Positions 44,106 to 52,530 of a DNA stretch of 64,000 nucleotides are shown in pieces. The position numbers and the translations under genes are program-made. Numbering within the stretch: position 1 is the stretch's first letter; every line of letters starts with the position of its first letter. The notes beneath the pieces were generated by a model. That model was given only the letters and a program-made list of their open reading frames with translations. It searched no databases and was not told where the DNA came from. Source of the DNA: an uncultured Bacteroides sp. (GTDB lineage: Bacteria; Bacteroidota; Bacteroidia; Bacteroidales; Bacteroidaceae); assembly GCA_900555635.1 (NCBI GenBank), contig USLU01000006.1, positions 62,001 to 126,000 of the forward strand. Direction: 5' to 3'.

Positions 44106-44804
44106 ATGGATGCTTATTTATTACATGATGCCAATGCCGGCAACAATTTTAAAATTATGATGATGGTACAACTAGAAGGTATGAAAGGATACGGTATCTA
44201 TTGGACAATACTTGAGTTTTTGAGAATACAAGAAGGTTACAAAGCAAACTTGAAAGTAATTCCCATATTAGCACAGAAAGCCAGAGTGACAACCACTACC
44301 ATGAAGCGGATCATCTACAATTATTCACTGTTTGAGATCAATGACACAAGTTTCTCATCGCCCGGTCTCAGCATACGCATGAAGCCATGGGATGCTCAGC
44401 AAGAAGCAAAGAAAGAGTCGGGGCGTCGCGGAGGGCTAGTTAACCAGCAGAGAATCAGAGACGCAAAAGCAAGCAACGCTTTAGCTTATAAACTAAATAA
44501 AGAGAATAAAGAAAACCCCTCTCAATCTCCCCAAGGGGAGACAGTGAAGAAGGAGGAGATTCTTCTGATTCCACCAGAGTATGCCCTCAACAAACAGACG
44601 CATAATTACCAAGGATTGATAGAAGAACTGGCACGACAAAAAGTAACCGTTATCCGAGAGTTGAATGCTATTCTACAATTAACGGACTTTGGAAAACTTG
44701 GTGGTAAAATCTGGAAGATTCTATATGAACTGAACAGTTCTCCACAACTGAAAGCACGAATCATTATGCCCGGCAAATATATTCTGAAATTATTGCAAGC
44801 ATAA
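44106..44804 (+). CDS. DUF4373 (Lin1244/Lin1753-like N-terminal) protein
   Basis: A 232-residue protein starting at the ATG at 44106; a longer frame from 44067 would overlap the previous gene. The N-terminal DUF4373 domain reads MDAYLLHDANAGNNFKIMM, GMKGYGIYWTILEFLRIQEG, and KRIIYNYSLFE, a winged-helix-like domain related to phage and plasmid replication initiators. The C-terminal half contains a low-complexity linker and a helical domain (LARQKVTVIRELNAILQLTDF). This family commonly lies divergent to upxY in Bacteroides capsule loci. A DNA-binding role is likely but unproven. A perfect 11-bp hairpin follows the stop codon. Confidence 0.85.
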   Translation: MDAYLLHDANAGNNFKIMMMVQLEGMKGYGIYWTILEFLRIQEGYKANLKVIPILAQKARVTTTTMKRIIYNYSLFEINDTSFSSPGLSIRMKPWDAQQEAKKESGRRGGLVNQQRIRDAKASNALAYKLNKENKENPSQSPQGETVKKEEILLIPPEYALNKQTHNYQGLIEELARQKVTVIRELNAILQLTDFGKLGGKIWKILYELNSSPQLKARIIMPGKYILKLLQA

Positions 44805-44815
44805 AGTCTATTATT

Positions 44816-44845
44816 GATAATACGGACCCGTGGATCCGTATTATC
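44816..44845 (+). terminator. Hairpin after the DUF4373 gene
   Basis: GATAATACGGA (44816-44826) pairs perfectly with 44835-44845 around an eight-base loop, 11 bp after the stop codon. No long T run follows on the plus strand, so it may be an RNA-stabilising hairpin or a weak terminator. Confidence 0.6.
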
Positions 44846-44917
44846 TTAAAAAAGCTGTAACGCAAACGGCTAATTTATAATAAGTGTTATATATACACAC
44901 TTCCTACCCCTCACCTA

Positions 44918-44947
44918 TTGCCAATTTCAAAAAAGCCCGTATATTTG
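44918..44947 (+). promoter_or_regulatory. Promoter of a candidate small RNA
   Basis: TTG at 44918-44920 and TATATTTG at 44940-44947 with 19 bp between. Transcription would start near 44953. Confidence 0.75.
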
Positions 44948-44951
44948 CACT

Positions 44952-45014
44952 GTGTTTTTCATAGTATTAGATTTAAGGTTAACAAAGGTTGGAGTACAGC
45001 GGTACTCCTTTTTT
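44952..45014 (+). ncRNA. Candidate small RNA of about 60 nt
   Basis: A short transcription unit defined by a consensus promoter at 44918-44947 and an intrinsic terminator: stem GGAGTA (44991-44996) with TACTCC (45003-45008), six-base loop, then six T. Between them lies an unstructured-looking stretch including ATTAGATTTAAGGTTAACAA. No start codon with a reading frame fits inside. The next gene starts 100 bp downstream, so this could instead be an attenuated leader of the hydrolase gene. I have the impression that this stretch is repeated in Bacteroides genomes but cannot verify it here. Confidence 0.6.
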
Positions 45015-45114
45015 ATTTTATACCCCCTCTCTTCTGCCATTTTAAAGCCTTTTCTTAAACCAGACCCGTCAAGCATTTGTTATTCAAGAAAAAAGTATTA
45101 ATCCATAAATCAAA

Positions 45115-46173
45115 ATGAAGATGAATAAGCCATTCAAAATCATAGCAATAACATTTGTTGCAGTTGCCACAAGTTTGCAATCGTCAGAAGCATGTACCCG
45201 TGCTACCTATATAGGTCCGGACAACATGGTAGTTACCGGTCGTACTATGGACTGGAAAGAAGACATTATGAGTAATATCTATGTATTTCCGCGCGGTATA
45301 GAAAGAGCAGGTTATAATAAAGGTGAAACGGTAAACTGGACTTCTAAATATGGTAGTGTCATTGCTACTGGATATGATATTGGTACATGCGATGGCATGA
45401 ATGAAAAAGGATTGGTTGCCAGTCTACTGTTCTTGCCCGAATCTGTTTACGATCGTCCGGGTGATACTCGCCCGACAATGGGAATCAGCATTTGGACACA
45501 ATATGTACTTGATAACTTTGCAACGGTGCGTGAGGCTGTAGATGAGTTGAAGAAAGAAACTTTTCGCATTAATGCTCCCCACATGCCGAACGGTTCAGCA
45601 TCAACCCTCCACATGGCTATCACAGACGAAACCGGAAACACTGCCGTTTTGGAATATCTGGATGGAAAATTAAGTATACACGAAGGTAAAGAATATCAGG
45701 TCATGACCAATTCTCCCAGATACGAACTTCAACTGGCAGTCAACGATTATTGGAAAGAAGTAGGCGGCTTGCAAATGCTTCCGGGAACTAACCGTTCTAC
45801 CGACCGGTTTGTACGTGCTTCATTCTACATCCATGCCATACCGCAAACAGCAGATGCCAAGATTGCCGTACCCAGCGTGCTAAGTGTAATCCGCAATGTA
45901 TCCGTACCTTATGGTATCACTACTCCTGACAAGCCTTACATCTCCTCCACCCGTTGGCGTTCCATCTCCGATCAGAAAAATAAAGTGTATTATTTTGAAT
46001 CGACTCTGACTCCCAACCTATTCTGGCTAGACCTGAAGAAGATTGATTTCAGTCCGAATGCCGGCATAAAGAAATTATCACTGACAAATGGAGAAATTTA
46101 TGCAGGAGACGCAGTGAAGAATCTTAAAGCTAGCCCTTCATTCACTTTCTTGTTTCAGACTCCGGTTATGTAG
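45115..46173 (+). CDS. Choloylglycine hydrolase/penicillin V acylase family enzyme
   Basis: A 352-residue exported Ntn-hydrolase that cleaves linear amides, the family of bile salt hydrolase and penicillin V acylase. A signal peptide ends at Ala26, exposing the catalytic Cys27 as N-terminus. R43 and D46 (GRTMDW) are spaced from the Cys exactly as in known bile salt hydrolases, N199 (TNSP) and the late TRWRS arginine near 292 complete the site. Export to the periplasm is usual for Bacteroides members. Conjugated bile acids are the likely substrate but acyl-amides or signalling lactones are possible. It appears monocistronic, preceded by the candidate small RNA. Confidence 0.9.
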   Translation: MKMNKPFKIIAITFVAVATSLQSSEACTRATYIGPDNMVVTGRTMDWKEDIMSNIYVFPRGIERAGYNKGETVNWTSKYGSVIATGYDIGTCDGMNEKGLVASLLFLPESVYDRPGDTRPTMGISIWTQYVLDNFATVREAVDELKKETFRINAPHMPNGSASTLHMAITDETGNTAVLEYLDGKLSIHEGKEYQVMTNSPRYELQLAVNDYWKEVGGLQMLPGTNRSTDRFVRASFYIHAIPQTADAKIAVPSVLSVIRNVSVPYGITTPDKPYISSTRWRSISDQKNKVYYFESTLTPNLFWLDLKKIDFSPNAGIKKLSLTNGEIYAGDAVKNLKASPSFTFLFQTPVM

Positions 46174-46204
46174 TTAATTTCTTCTTTATATCGCAATTTT
46201 CATG

Positions 46205-46212
46205 TACTTTTG
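46205..46212 (+). promoter_or_regulatory. -7 element upstream of addA
   Basis: TACTTTTG fits TAnnTTTG and lies 26 bp before the addA ATG. No good -33 partner is seen. Confidence 0.5.
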
Positions 46213-46238
46213 TAAGCTAACTCAATGGTGCAATCTAC

Positions 46239-49200
46239 ATGGAATTATTAGTATACAAAGCCTCAGCCGGGTCCGGTAAGACTTTCACACTGGCTGTGGA
46301 ATACATCAAACACCTGATGCTGAACCCACGCGCTTACCGACAAATTCTTGCCGTGACCTTTACCAACAAGGCCACGGCAGAAATGAAGGAGCGCATCTTG
46401 CAACAGCTTTATGGCATCTGGAAGAAAGACCCTGCATCCGAAGCCTATCTTAACCGCATAAAAGAGGATTTAGGAATTACGGATTACACATTACAAATTA
46501 CCGGGAAAAAGAAATCGTTTACAGAAGATGAATTGCGCCAGCGTGCAGGTATGGCATTGCAATATATGCTACACGACTACAGTCGTTTTCGTGTAGAAAC
46601 CATCGACTCCTTTTTCCAGTCCGTCATGCGCAATCTTGCCCGTGAGCTGGAACTTAGTCCCAACTTAAACATAGAGTTGAATAATACCGAGGTTTTAAGT
46701 GACGCGGTAGACAGCCTCATCGAAAAGCTCACAACCACTTCTCCCGTATTGGCGTGGCTGCTGGATTATATAAACGAGCGCATTGCCGACGATAAACGCT
46801 GGAATGTATCTAACGAAGTAAAAAGTTTCGGGCGGAATATATTCGATGAAAGTTATATTGAACGTGGTGAAGGTTTACGCCAATGTCTGCGAACTCCTGA
46901 AACGCTAAAACTTTATCGTGACGTTTTGCGTGATATGGAAACAGATGCGTTAGAACAAATGAAAGGTTTCTATGATCAATTTGAAGGTGAACTGGATGGA
47001 CATGCCCTTGTTCCTGAAGATTTGAAGGGAGGTGCACGAGGTATCGGCAGCTATTTCCGAAAACTACGGGATGGTAAACTTACGGATAAGGATGTTATCA
47101 ATGCCACCCTGCAAAACTGTTTGGATGATGCCAAAAACTGGGCTACCAAAACTTCTGCACGCAAAGAGGACATTATCCGGCTGGCAGAAAATAGTTTATT
47201 ACCTTTATTGAGAGATGCAGAAAAACTCCGTCCACAGAAGAGTAGAATCATAAACAGTTGCAGGCTCTCCTTGCAACATCTCAATAAATTGCAGCTTCTC
47301 AACCATATTGATGAAGAAGTGCGTACACTGAACAGAGAGCATAACCGTTTTCTACTTTCAGACACCAATGCTCTGTTGCATAAATTAGTGCGCGAAGGTG
47401 ACTCTTCTTTCGTATTCGAAAAAATCGGAGCCAATATACGCAATGTGATGATCGATGAGTTTCAGGACACCAGCCGTATGCAGTGGGACAATTTCCGTTT
47501 ACTATTGCTCGAAGGTCTCTCTCAAGGTGCCGACAGCTTAATTGTAGGAGATGTCAAGCAATCAATTTATCGCTGGCGTAACGGAGACTGGGGAATATTG
47601 AACAGACTGGGAGAGAACTTCATTCTTAATTCTCCATTAAATAACTTTCCCGTTCGTGTAGAAACTTTAAAGACAAACCGGCGAAGTGAAACGAATGTAA
47701 TTCGATTTAATAATGAAGTATTTACGGCTGCCGTAAGTTACCTTAATTCATTGCATCTGGATGAACTGAAAGAGGAATGTTTTCCCCTGAAACATGCTTA
47801 TGCCGATGTAGTTCAGGAGTCGCCCAAAAATGTGGAACGTGGTTTTATTAAAGCTTCCTTCCTTGAACCTGACGAAGAGCACAATTACACAGAGCAGACC
47901 CTCCTCGCAATGGGTGAAGAAGTGAAAAATTTGCTGGCAGAGGGTGTACAGCTCAATGATATTACAATCCTTGTACGCAAGAACAAGAATATTCCTCCTA
48001 TTGCCGATTATTTCGATAAGGAATTGCATCTGGCTGTAGTTTCCGATGAAGCTTTCAGACTGGATGCCTCACAGGCTATCTGCATGCTGATAGATGCACT
48101 TCGATACCTCTCCAATCCTGAAGACAAGATTGCCAAAGCTTCGTTAATTGCAAATTACAAATTACAAATTACTGAAGGAAGCACAGAAAAATCGGAAATA
48201 GCAAGCGAAGAAGGTACAGATTGGCACAGCTTGTTTATCGGTACTCCCGAAGAGATGCTTCCCGACTCATTCAACTCACGCATTGAAATATTACGTCTGA
48301 TGCCTTTATATGAACTATTGGAAGAACTCTTCAGCATATTTCAGATGAAACGCATTGAGAAACAGGATGCTTATCTATTTTCTTTCTTCGATGCCGTGAC
48401 CGAATATCTGCAAAGCAATTCTTCCGATTTAGATGGATTCATCCGTTATTGGGAAGAAACTTTATGCAGCAAAACTATTCCCAGTGGAGAAATGGATGGA
48501 ATCCGCATCTTATCCATTCATAAATCAAAAGGACTGGAATTCCATACAGTACTTATACCTTTCTGTGACTGGAAACTGGAGAACGAAACGAATAACCAAC
48601 TTGTATGGTGTACTGCACCCGAAAAGCCCTATAATGCATTGAGCCTTATTCCGGTAAATTATTCTTCTACAATGGCGGAATCTGTCTACCGTCAGGATTA
48701 TTTACATGAACGGTTACAGCTTTGGGTGGACAATCTAAATCTATTGTATGTAGCCTTCACCCGTGCCGGAAAAAACCTGATTCTTTGGAGCAAGAAAAGT
48801 CAAAAAGGAACGATGTCCGAACTCCTAGCCAATACCCTTCCGCAAGTAGCCAAACAAGGTGTAGGAAGTTGGGATGAAGAAGCAGGCATTTACGAATGCG
48901 GAAAGCTTTGTCCTTCCGAATCAAAAGAAAATAGTCCGGCCGGCAAGCAACCGGAACCGATAAATATACTCTCCCGAAAACCAATAAAGCTGCCTGTTCA
49001 CATGGAAAGCATGCTCCATGAAATAGAATTCCGCCAGTCCAACCGATCAGCAGATTTTATCGCCGGAATAGATGAAGCGGAATCCAGCCAACGTTTTATG
49101 AATCGTGGCCGTTTGCTGCATACCTTATTCTCCGCCATCGAAACAGAAGAGGATATTGATGATGCCATCAGCCAGCTGGTATTTGAAGGTATTATAGGAC

Positions 49201-49532
49201 GAACCGAAACAGAAGAAGAAATACGGGAACTTACCGAACGTGCTTTCTCCTCACCTCAAGTCAAAGACTGGTACTCCGGCAACTGGCGGCTTTTCAACGA
49301 ATGCGATATTATCTGGCAAGAAAACGGAGAATTGAGAACCCGCCGTCCCGACCGTGTGATGATGCGAAACGGAGAAATCGTAGTGGTAGATTTCAAATTC
49401 GGTAAACCCAACAAGAAATATAACAAGCAGGTAAGAGGATATATGCAATTGCTTGCCCGCATGGGATATCCACAGGAAAGTATCAAAGGATATCTGTGGT
49501 ATGTTGAAGAAGAGATTATAGAAAAAGTATAA
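46239..49532 (+). CDS. addA: AddA-like UvrD/RecB helicase-nuclease
   Basis: A 1097-residue SF1 helicase with a C-terminal nuclease, part of the AddAB complex that resects double-strand ends for RecA. Walker A KASAGSGKTFTLAVEY is at residues 7-22; ILAVTFTNKATAEMKERI is motif Ia; NVMIDEFQDTSRMQW is Walker B; VGDVKQSIYRWRNGD is motif III; ILSIHKSKGLEFHTVLIPF is motif V; and LYVAFTRAGKNLILWSKK is motif VI. The PD-(D/E)XK domain has DRVMMRNGEIVVVDFKFGKP and QVRGYMQLL near the end. Two 27-bp heptad repeats lie in frame at 46475-46501 and 48146-48172, both encoding YxLQIT. Four bases of spacer from addB follow. Confidence 0.92.
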   Translation: MELLVYKASAGSGKTFTLAVEYIKHLMLNPRAYRQILAVTFTNKATAEMKERILQQLYGIWKKDPASEAYLNRIKEDLGITDYTLQITGKKKSFTEDELRQRAGMALQYMLHDYSRFRVETIDSFFQSVMRNLARELELSPNLNIELNNTEVLSDAVDSLIEKLTTTSPVLAWLLDYINERIADDKRWNVSNEVKSFGRNIFDESYIERGEGLRQCLRTPETLKLYRDVLRDMETDALEQMKGFYDQFEGELDGHALVPEDLKGGARGIGSYFRKLRDGKLTDKDVINATLQNCLDDAKNWATKTSARKEDIIRLAENSLLPLLRDAEKLRPQKSRIINSCRLSLQHLNKLQLLNHIDEEVRTLNREHNRFLLSDTNALLHKLVREGDSSFVFEKIGANIRNVMIDEFQDTSRMQWDNFRLLLLEGLSQGADSLIVGDVKQSIYRWRNGDWGILNRLGENFILNSPLNNFPVRVETLKTNRRSETNVIRFNNEVFTAAVSYLNSLHLDELKEECFPLKHAYADVVQESPKNVERGFIKASFLEPDEEHNYTEQTLLAMGEEVKNLLAEGVQLNDITILVRKNKNIPPIADYFDKELHLAVVSDEAFRLDASQAICMLIDALRYLSNPEDKIAKASLIANYKLQITEGSTEKSEIASEEGTDWHSLFIGTPEEMLPDSFNSRIEILRLMPLYELLEELFSIFQMKRIEKQDAYLFSFFDAVTEYLQSNSSDLDGFIRYWEETLCSKTIPSGEMDGIRILSIHKSKGLEFHTVLIPFCDWKLENETNNQLVWCTAPEKPYNALSLIPVNYSSTMAESVYRQDYLHERLQLWVDNLNLLYVAFTRAGKNLILWSKKSQKGTMSELLANTLPQVAKQGVGSWDEEAGIYECGKLCPSESKENSPAGKQPEPINILSRKPIKLPVHMESMLHEIEFRQSNRSADFIAGIDEAESSQRFMNRGRLLHTLFSAIETEEDIDDAISQLVFEGIIGRTETEEEIRELTERAFSSPQVKDWYSGNWRLFNECDIIWQENGELRTRRPDRVMMRNGEIVVVDFKFGKPNKKYNKQVRGYMQLLARMGYPQESIKGYLWYVEEEIIEKV
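46475..46501 (+). repeat. Heptad repeat inside addA, first copy
   Basis: 27 bp with four nnATTAC units, in the same register and reading frame as the copy at 48146-48172 (23 of 27 bases identical). It encodes part of GITDYTLQIT between helicase motifs Ia and the next conserved block. Confidence 0.75.
48146..48172 (+). repeat. Heptad repeat inside addA, second copy
   Basis: 27 bp with an almost perfect AAATTAC tandem, encoding ANYKLQIT. It lies in a Ser/Glu-rich stretch that looks like a solvent-exposed insertion (TEGSTEKSEIASEEG follows). Confidence 0.8.
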
Positions 49533-49539
49533 TAACAAT

Positions 49540-52437
49540 ATGGAAACATTCCTCCAACTGGTCGCCCACGACCTCTATAACAAAATAGGAAACGATCTGT
49601 CGCGTACAGCCATTGTTTTCCCCAATAAACGCGCTAGCCTATTCTTTAACGAGCATCTGGCAGCAGAAACGGATCACCCGTTATGGTCACCCGCATATTT
49701 AAGCATCAGCGAACTATTCCGCCAGTTCTCGTCTTTAAAATTAGGTGATCCTATCCGCTTGGTGTGCGAACTATATAAAGTATTCCGTGAAGAGACCAAA
49801 AGTGGAGAAGCTCTTGATGATTTCTACTTTTGGGGAGAACTGCTTATCAGCGACTTTGACGATGTAGACAAAAACCTCGTCGATGCCGACAAACTCTTTA
49901 CCAACCTTCAGGACTTAACCCACATTATGGATGACTACGACTTCCTAGATAAAGAGCAGGAAGAAGCAATCCAACAGTTCTTTCAAAACTTCTCAATTGA
50001 GAAACGGACCGAGTTGAAAACTAAATTCATCTCCTTGTGGGATAAGTTAGGAGATATCTACCGGCATTACCACACAAATCTCATAAATCTGGGCATCGCC
50101 TATGAAGGCATGATGTATCGCAACGTGATGGAGAAACTGGATACCGACCAACTCCATTACGATCGCTACGTCTTTGTGGGCTTCAATGTACTGAATAAAG
50201 TGGAAATAGAATTCTTCCGTCGTTTGCAAGATGCAGGAAAAGCACTCTTCTACTGGGATTATGATATATTCTATACTCGCTTGCCTCATGAGCAAAAGCC
50301 ACCATATACCCATGAAGCGGGAGAATTTATTCTCCGTAACTTGAAAATATTTCCTAATCAACTGCCGGAATCAGTGTTCGATGTACTACGCAAACCCAAG
50401 AAAGTGCGATTTATCTCTGCACCTACTGAAAATGCACAGGCGCGCTATTTACCGGAATGGATAAAAGAATCAATTATCGAAAATGAAGAGTTAAAAGAGA
50501 AAGAAAATGCAGTCGTTCTCTGCAATGAGAGTCTTCTGCTCCCTGTTCTCCACTCCATTTCATCGGAAGTAAAGAACGTCAATATCACTATGGGATTTCC
50601 TTTAGCGCAGACGCCTGTATATAGCTTTATTAATTCCCTTGTCGAAATGCAGACCACCGGCTACCGCAGCGATACCGGACGATATAGCTATGAAACCGTG
50701 CTTTCCGTCCTAAAGCATCCTTACACCCGCCAGCTATCCACCTCTGCCGAAGTTTTGGAAAGACAATTGACCAAGGATAACCGTTTCTATCCTCTTCCCT
50801 CAGAGTTAAAACAAGACGATTTCCTTGAACAAGTCTTCACCCCGCAATACGGTATAGCTGCTTTATGCCGCTATCTCACAGATTTACTTCGTGAAGTCTC
50901 TGTAATTTATCGGCAGGAGAATGAAGATAATTCAGAAGATATCTTCAACCAACTCTACCGGGAGTCGCTATTCAAAAGCTATACGCTTGTCAATCGTTTG
51001 GTCAACTTGATAGAAACCGGAGAACTAAGTAGTATAAGAATAGATACCATGAAGCGTCTGCTCAACCGCCTGCTTACTTCTGCCAACATTCCTTTCCATG
51101 GGGAACCTGCCATCGGCATGCAAGTAATGGGCGTACTCGAAACGCGTAACCTCGACTTTCGGAATCTCATCATGCTCTCCCTCAACGAAGGACAGTTGCC
51201 CAAAGCAGGCGGGGAATCTTCTTTTATCCCCTACAACTTACGGAAAGCATTTGGCATGACTACGATAGAACATAAGAATGCAGTCTATGCTTACTACTTC
51301 TACCGTCTTATACAACGAGCAGAAAATATCACCTTATTATATAACACTTCTTCTGATGGATTGAATCGCGGCGAAATGTCCCGCTTCATGTTACAATTCC
51401 TCGTTGAATCATCACACGACATCTCTCGTGAATATCTCGAAGCCGGACAATCGCCTCAACATAGCAGGGACATCTGTATCAACAAAACAACGGAGATACT
51501 GGAGCGGATGTACCGAATGTACGACATACGCCGCCATCCGGATACATTCTTCTCTCCATCAGCACTCAATACTTATCTGGATTGCCACCTGATGTTCTAC
51601 TACCGCTATGTTGCCAAGTTGAAGGTCCCTGATGAAGTAAGTGCAGAAATAGACTCCGCTTTATTCGGTACCATCTTCCACTACTCTGCAGAATTAGTAT
51701 ACAGAGATCTTACAGCAAATGGAAAAGAAATCCGAAAAGAAGATCTGGAAGCGCTTCTGAAGAATGAAGTTAAACTACAAACTTATGTAGACAATGCCTT
51801 TAAGAAGAAGTTTTTTCATGTCGATCTGACAGAACAACCGGAGTATAATGGAACGCAACTTATTCACTCCAAAGTAATCACTTCTTATTTGAGACAGCTT
51901 CTAAGAAACGATCTGCAGTATGCGCCTTTCTTTATGGAAGGTATGGAGAAAGACGTTCACGATGTATTAGATATAACCATCCCGACAGGAAAGCTCTCTA
52001 TTAAAATAGGTGGTACCATAGACCGCTTGGATATCAAAGACGATACCCTGCGCATCGTAGACTATAAAACCGGAGGGACTCCTAAAACTCCCGAAAGCAT
52101 AGAGCAATTGTTCACTCCTGCCGAAAACCGTCCTAACTATATTTTTCAGACATTTCTGTACGCTGCTATTTTATGCCGAAAACAACCATTAAAGGTAGCT
52201 CCTTCCCTACTCTATATTCACCGTGCAGCCTCCGAAAGCTATTCTCCCGTTATTGAAATGGGTGCTCCCCGCCAACCTAAAGTTCCGGTGAATAATTTTG
52301 CTTTCTATGAAGATGAGTTCCGTGAACGATTGCAAGAGCTATTGCAAGAGATATACAATCCGGATATTCCCTTTGACCAAACAGAAAATACCAAGAGATG
52401 TGAATATTGTGACTACAGGAGTTTGTGTAAACGATAA
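49540..52437 (+). CDS. addB: AddB-like PD-(D/E)XK nuclease
   Basis: A 965-residue partner of AddA. The N-terminal helicase-like region starts with VAHDLYNKIGNDLSRTAIVFPNKRASLFF and lacks a Walker A lysine motif, as in other Bacteroidetes AddB. The C-terminal nuclease has GTIDRLDIKDDTLRIVDYKTGG near 825-850. A first cysteine in NTYLDCHLMFYYR and the final cluster CEYCDYRSLC (Cx2Cx5C) match the four-cysteine iron-sulphur staple of AddB. addA and addB are eight bases apart, one operon. A strong hairpin follows at 52470-52494. Confidence 0.9.
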   Translation: METFLQLVAHDLYNKIGNDLSRTAIVFPNKRASLFFNEHLAAETDHPLWSPAYLSISELFRQFSSLKLGDPIRLVCELYKVFREETKSGEALDDFYFWGELLISDFDDVDKNLVDADKLFTNLQDLTHIMDDYDFLDKEQEEAIQQFFQNFSIEKRTELKTKFISLWDKLGDIYRHYHTNLINLGIAYEGMMYRNVMEKLDTDQLHYDRYVFVGFNVLNKVEIEFFRRLQDAGKALFYWDYDIFYTRLPHEQKPPYTHEAGEFILRNLKIFPNQLPESVFDVLRKPKKVRFISAPTENAQARYLPEWIKESIIENEELKEKENAVVLCNESLLLPVLHSISSEVKNVNITMGFPLAQTPVYSFINSLVEMQTTGYRSDTGRYSYETVLSVLKHPYTRQLSTSAEVLERQLTKDNRFYPLPSELKQDDFLEQVFTPQYGIAALCRYLTDLLREVSVIYRQENEDNSEDIFNQLYRESLFKSYTLVNRLVNLIETGELSSIRIDTMKRLLNRLLTSANIPFHGEPAIGMQVMGVLETRNLDFRNLIMLSLNEGQLPKAGGESSFIPYNLRKAFGMTTIEHKNAVYAYYFYRLIQRAENITLLYNTSSDGLNRGEMSRFMLQFLVESSHDISREYLEAGQSPQHSRDICINKTTEILERMYRMYDIRRHPDTFFSPSALNTYLDCHLMFYYRYVAKLKVPDEVSAEIDSALFGTIFHYSAELVYRDLTANGKEIRKEDLEALLKNEVKLQTYVDNAFKKKFFHVDLTEQPEYNGTQLIHSKVITSYLRQLLRNDLQYAPFFMEGMEKDVHDVLDITIPTGKLSIKIGGTIDRLDIKDDTLRIVDYKTGGTPKTPESIEQLFTPAENRPNYIFQTFLYAAILCRKQPLKVAPSLLYIHRAASESYSPVIEMGAPRQPKVPVNNFAFYEDEFRERLQELLQEIYNPDIPFDQTENTKRCEYCDYRSLCKR

Positions 52438-52469
52438 AACACCCTTTCCACTAGTGAACTCCACAAAAA

Positions 52470-52494
52470 AGCAGAAAGCCATTGGCTTTCTGCT
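52470..52494 (-). terminator. Terminator between addB and a kinase gene
   Basis: AGCAGAAAGCCA (52470-52481) and TGGCTTTCTGCT (52483-52494) form a 12-bp inverted repeat with a tight loop. On the minus strand six T follow, so it mainly ends the response regulator-kinase gene; it may also stop addB transcripts. Confidence 0.85.
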
Positions 52495-52530
52495 CAAAAT
52501 TATAGGGAAAAAATCTTTAAGAATCTAATA

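Noticed and set aside
44816..44845. Strong terminator after the DUF4373 gene
   Set aside because: The hairpin is perfect but no T run follows on the plus strand, so only a hairpin or weak terminator is claimed.
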